Below, in pieces: positions 61,200-64,000 of a DNA stretch of 64,000 nt (its first letter is position 1; every line of letters starts with the position of its first letter). This stretch comes from Natronolimnohabitans innermongolicus JCM 12255 (GTDB lineage Archaea; Halobacteriota; Halobacteria; Halobacteriales; Natrialbaceae), in contig NZ_AOHZ01000088.1 of assembly GCF_000337215.1 (NCBI RefSeq), positions 40,901 through 104,900 of the forward strand. The letters are read 5' to 3'. Both the position numbers and the translations under genes were made by a program. The notes beneath the pieces were generated by a model. It worked only from the letters and a program-made list of their open reading frames with translations, was not told the DNA's origin and did not search any database.

Positions 61200-62363
61200 G
61201 AACTGCAAAAGACCACGAACCAGCTCGAGACGCTGTTTGAGGTGCTGCCCGTCGGTGCCGTGGTCGCGAACGCGGACGGATCGCTCCGCAGAGCGAACGA
61301 TGTTGCAAAGGAGATCTGGGGCGGTGACGTCTTCGACGCTGAATCCGTCGCCGACTACGAGAAGTACGACGCAGTGTGGGCAGACACGGGCGAACCGGTC
61401 GAGCCGGAAGAGTGGACAATGGCGCAGGTACTCCGCGGTGAGGAGGTGACAGACCCGAACGTCTACGAGATTGAGGCGTTCGACGGCGAACGGCGAATCA
61501 TCATGGAGCACGGAAGGTCGGTCCGTGACGAGCGTGGAAACCTAACGCGAGCAGTCGTGACGCTCACCGATATCACCGAACGCCGAGAGTATCGGCGCAA
61601 ACTCGAGGAGTCGAACGTGCGCTTAGAGCAGTTCGCCTACGCCGCCTCCCACGATCTGCAGGAACCGCTCCGGATGGTCACGAGCTACCTCCAGTTGCTC
61701 GAACAGCGGTACGCGGACGAGCTCGACGAAGATGCCGAGGAGTTCATCGAGTTCGCCGTCGACGGCGCCGACCGGATGCGCGAGATGATCGACGGGCTGC
61801 TCACGTACTCCCGAATCGACACGCGCGGCGAGCCGCTCGAACCTGTCACACTGGAGACCGTCCTCGACGAGACACTGGACAACCTGCAAGTACGGATCGA
61901 AGAGAGCGACGCCGAGATTACGACGGAGACGCTGCCCCGCGTCGAGGGCGACGCCAGCCAACTCCGACAGCTGTTCCAGAACCTGCTTGAGAACGCCATC
62001 GAGTACAGCGGCGACGAGTCGCCGCGGGTTCGGATCGACGCCGAACGGCGCGGGAGCGAGTGGGTCGTCTCCGTCAGTGACGAGGGAATCGGCATCGATC
62101 CGGAAGACCAGGAGCGGATCTTCGAGGTGTTTGAACGGCTGCACAGCCGCGAGGACCACGGCGGGACGGGAATCGGTCTCGCACTCTGTGAACGGATCGT
62201 CGAGCGCCACGGCGTTCGAGCGAGCGAAGCGAGTTCGTGCTCGACAGACTCGCGGAGTGAGTCTGTCGGCGGCGACATCCGGGTCGAGTCTGAACCCGGT
62301 GAGGGGACGACGTTCTCATTTACGTTACCAGCTGCAGACGGTCCCGATCAGGACGACAGCTGA
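61200..62363 (+). CDS. PAS-HisKA-HATPase histidine kinase with damaged 5' end and an inserted segment
   Basis: The frame begins right after a TAG at 61197-61199 that splits what reads as one continuous linker (upstream CRECARSVRYESGTDDEQAE, downstream ELQKTTNQLETLFEVLPVG). There is no ATG near the domain start; GTG 61239 is the best candidate. Domains: PAS (about 61215-61590), HisKA with FAYAASHDLQEPLRMVTSYL, HATPase with the N box NLLENAIEYS, G1 SDEGIGIDPE and G2 GGTGIGLALCERIVE. A 57-base insertion interrupts the HATPase end (62214-62270). I regard it as a probable pseudogene or a remodelled kinase. Confidence 0.7.
   Translation, partial: ELQKTTNQLETLFEVLPVGAVVANADGSLRRANDVAKEIWGGDVFDAESVADYEKYDAVWADTGEPVEPEEWTMAQVLRGEEVTDPNVYEIEAFDGERRIIMEHGRSVRDERGNLTRAVVTLTDITERREYRRKLEESNVRLEQFAYAASHDLQEPLRMVTSYLQLLEQRYADELDEDAEEFIEFAVDGADRMREMIDGLLTYSRIDTRGEPLEPVTLETVLDETLDNLQVRIEESDAEITTETLPRVEGDASQLRQLFQNLLENAIEYSGDESPRVRIDAERRGSEWVVSVSDEGIGIDPEDQERIFEVFERLHSREDHGGTGIGLALCERIVERHGVRASEASSCSTDSRSESVGGDIRVESEPGEGTTFSFTLPAADGPDQDDS
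62214..62270. repeat. 57-base in-frame hairpin insertion in the kinase gene
   Basis: The family has RHGGDIRVESEPGEG; here 19 Ser/Arg-rich residues separate RHG from GDIRV. The DNA contains GAGCGAGCGAAGCGAG and the hairpin CAGACTC-GCGGAGT-GAGTCTG. The length is a multiple of three, so the frame survives. Confidence 0.6.
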
Positions 62364-62579
62364 GGCGAAGCCGGTCTACCCGGCAAGACGATCCGCTTGC
62401 AGTTCGCTCGAGCGGCCCTGAGCCTTCAGCGAGCCGCGCTGTATTGCTTCTGGCGGGAATTAGCCTAGACACTCAGACGCATCGGTGTCGACATAAATCA
62501 ATGAGCACGTGTAGTGAGCAGATGGTTCACCGAACTCGGCGTGAAACAAATAGAGTCGTCGTACTGCACTCATGCTCTC
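62364..62579. other. Spacer before the IS5 element
   Basis: No gene is supported in these 216 bases between the histidine kinase and the left end of the IS5 element. Confidence 0.4.
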
Positions 62580-63558
62580 GGCCTTGTTTGAACGCGTGAT
62601 TTCACGGGTGAGAGTCCTCTATTGCGCGTTCGATGTTGCGGACGGCGGATTTCATGACAAGTTCACGGAATTGACCGAACCAGGTTCTCGACCAGAGCGT
62701 ATCGCCGTATCTGCGTCGGAGTCCGAAAAACACCGATTCAGCGTTCGATCGCTGGTGATACGCCCGATCCTTGATGAGTAAATTCATCGCCCACCCCCGC
62801 ATTCCAGGGTCTCGCTGCGGAATCAGCGGCGTGATACTTTCTGCACGCAACCTCGTGCGAATCTCTTCCCAGTCGTAGCCCTTATCGGCAACGACAGTCG
62901 CCAAGTCGTCGAGATTCCGCACTAACACCTGCCAGCCGACTTGTGTATCGTGCGGTTGTTTCATCGAGCAGTGTATATCGAGAATCGTACTGGTTTCACA
63001 ATCGATAAGCAGCGTCGTCTTCACCGCCTCAAACGTATAGTCCGTCCGTTTTGCGTAGTGCTGGCTGGCCTGGACGCGATCGACACCGGTTGCGTCGATC
63101 GCCTGCACATCACCGAGATCATACAGCTCAACGGACTGATCAAGGATCGCTCGCCACCGCTTCATCGGAATCTCCTGCTTTCGCGTACACACCGTCGAGA
63201 AGTGTGGAACCGTTTCAGGCGTCAATCCGAGTGATTTCGTTACTCCTGGCATCTCGCGGAGGACGTCCATCAGCTTCCGGTACGGATGGCCGAAATACTC
63301 CTTCAACCCCTGAACGGCGAGAATCACCCAGTCAGCGTAGCCTTCTTCTCCCGGACGGTAAGCCGGAGCTGGCTGGCCAACGACGGCTTTTTGAGCGAGC
63401 GACACAACCCTCTCTATGAAGCGGGAGGTCTTCGTGTGCACAACGAATCCGTCCCGCTTCACTTCCTAGTAGATTTGGTATTTTCTCCGAGCTACTAGCA
63501 CGGCGATACGAGTTCGATCGGCTCTACAGTGCTAACGTTTGAGCGTCTAAACAAGGCC
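62580..63558. mobile_element. IS5-family insertion sequence, apparently complete
   Basis: About 979 bases bounded by inverted repeats: GGCCTTGTTTGAACGC at 62580-62595 and, inverted, GCGTCTAAACAAGGCC at 63543-63558 (14 of 16 match). The single transposase gene inside is on the minus strand. No clear direct target repeat could be assigned, so the exact tips are uncertain by a few bases. Confidence 0.75.
62602..63462 (-). CDS. IS5-family transposase
   Basis: A 286-residue DDE transposase. Catalytic residues are visible in order: Asp in DVQAIDATGVDR, Asp in TVVADKGYDWEE and Glu in QRSNAESVFFGLRRRYG. The N-terminal third is helical and DNA-binding. The start is GTG 63462; an in-frame stop lies two codons upstream, so no longer form exists. 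Full length and all acidic residues suggest an active enzyme. Confidence 0.88.
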   Translation of the reverse strand: MKRDGFVVHTKTSRFIERVVSLAQKAVVGQPAPAYRPGEEGYADWVILAVQGLKEYFGHPYRKLMDVLREMPGVTKSLGLTPETVPHFSTVCTRKQEIPMKRWRAILDQSVELYDLGDVQAIDATGVDRVQASQHYAKRTDYTFEAVKTTLLIDCETSTILDIHCSMKQPHDTQVGWQVLVRNLDDLATVVADKGYDWEEIRTRLRAESITPLIPQRDPGMRGWAMNLLIKDRAYHQRSNAESVFFGLRRRYGDTLWSRTWFGQFRELVMKSAVRNIERAIEDSHP

Positions 63559-63718
63559 CAACCTCTGCATACAGCACGCAGTTACTAACAGAATCTGAGT
63601 AAAGCGTTCAGCCTCTGCTGAATTCACAGCGCGAGTCTTGCGCTAATACGAGTTCGTTAGGTTCAGCATTATCAACTGCCAAATTGGACGGTACAGATAA
63701 GGTGATAAGAATTACATT

Positions 63719-63973
63719 TCACTCCGCCAATCGGTTGTAAAGTCTCCCAAACAGGTACCCGAGGATGTATGCATCGATGAAGCCCAGAACTGTTCCCCAA
63801 ACGAGATCCCCAGGCTCATGGCTGTATCCCGGGTAGAGGTCCGCAAGCAACAGTCGCCAGCGTTCTCCGTATTTTGTCCCAGCTGCCAGTTCCAGGAAAG
63901 CAACCACTGCACCCCAGATGATACCTGCCGAGAGGCCGAGCGCACCGGCATCTACCTTCCCTGTGGTCTCCAT
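63719..63973 (-). CDS. Holin-like small membrane protein
   Basis: An 84-residue protein with two hydrophobic helices (LGLSAGIIWGAVVAFLEL and LVWGTVLGFIDAYILGYLFG) joined by LLLADLYPGYSHEPGD. It matches the short haloarchaeal proteins labelled bacteriophage holin by annotation pipelines. A lytic role is not established; no virus genes are nearby. Confidence 0.75.
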   Translation of the reverse strand: METTGKVDAGALGLSAGIIWGAVVAFLELAAGTKYGERWRLLLADLYPGYSHEPGDLVWGTVLGFIDAYILGYLFGRLYNRLAE

Positions 63974-64000
63974 GGCTTCGGCTGAGGGAGCACGGGTCTG

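Overview
The window is chromosomal DNA of an extremely halophilic archaeon (class Halobacteria; the repeats and gene families fit the Natrialbales, but the genus cannot be fixed from sequence alone). The evidence is high GC, strongly acidic proteins, TATA-like boxes 20-35 bases ahead of start codons (leaderless transcripts), Tat signals, a PGF-CTERM surface anchor, HalX, DUF7344, DUF7521 and PhiH1-repressor-type families, and IS5, IS630 and IS605 elements.

Layout. 0-4.3 kb: end of an NSS symporter, an MFS carrier, a PAC2 protein and a CinA-type protein. 4.3-8.5 kb: repeat-rich DNA around a MATE exporter, with two copies of one TetR-style operator and no regulator gene nearby. 8.5-17 kb: an APH-type kinase, then E3, butanediol-dehydrogenase-like, E2, E1 beta and E1 alpha genes and an SDR, which together look like a 2,3-butanediol/acetoin (or pyruvate-like) oxidation cluster; the E2 carries two E1/E3-binding domains. 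17-21.6 kb: an IS630 remnant, a DUF7344 regulator and a sensor kinase. 21.7-30.5 kb: one 2952-residue secreted surface protein with two beta-helix blocks, CARDB-like domains, eleven ~101-residue repeats and a PGF-CTERM tail. 30.8-36.7 kb: regulators (a HxlR-receiver-HalX fusion, a receiver-HATPase protein without its phosphoacceptor His, NikR-like, PadR and TrmB/OxsR-like proteins), VKOR and UspA. 37.4-42.5 kb: lactate permease, a small membrane protein, gamma-glutamyltransferase and an OFA-type MFS carrier. 42.7-47.5 kb: an intact VapBC pair, a second toxin-antitoxin pair whose toxin is dead, a methyltransferase and four small winged-helix regulators. 47.6-50 kb: a minimal RuvC/zinc-ribbon protein of TnpB ancestry with a coiled-coil partner gene. 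50.2-61 kb: a thiol-disulfide island with CoA-disulfide-reductase-like protein, DsbA, two membrane CxxC proteins, thioredoxin, carbamoyltransferase, a Cys-rich miniprotein, a local regulator with a DUF7521 partner, SCO, TlpA/ResA and CcdA. 61-64 kb: a damaged histidine kinase, a complete IS5 element and a holin-like protein.

How the genes may work together. The 50-61 kb island can carry reductant across the membrane (CcdA to the TlpA-like protein and SCO) and handle periplasm-side and cytoplasmic disulfides (DsbA, thioredoxin, CoADR-like); VKOR 16 kb upstream would be the oxidising arm. Two different palindromes recur in front of these genes: TTTGCTG-N3-CAGCAAA at three places, including the promoter of the HTH gene at 58.3 kb, and TATTG-NN-CAATA at the TrmB/OxsR-like gene, the CoADR-like gene, the thioredoxin gene and, in split form, the uspA gene. 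I read these as two local redox regulons. This is the best candidate for an undescribed system here, followed by the RuvC-only/coiled-coil pair at 47.6-50 kb.
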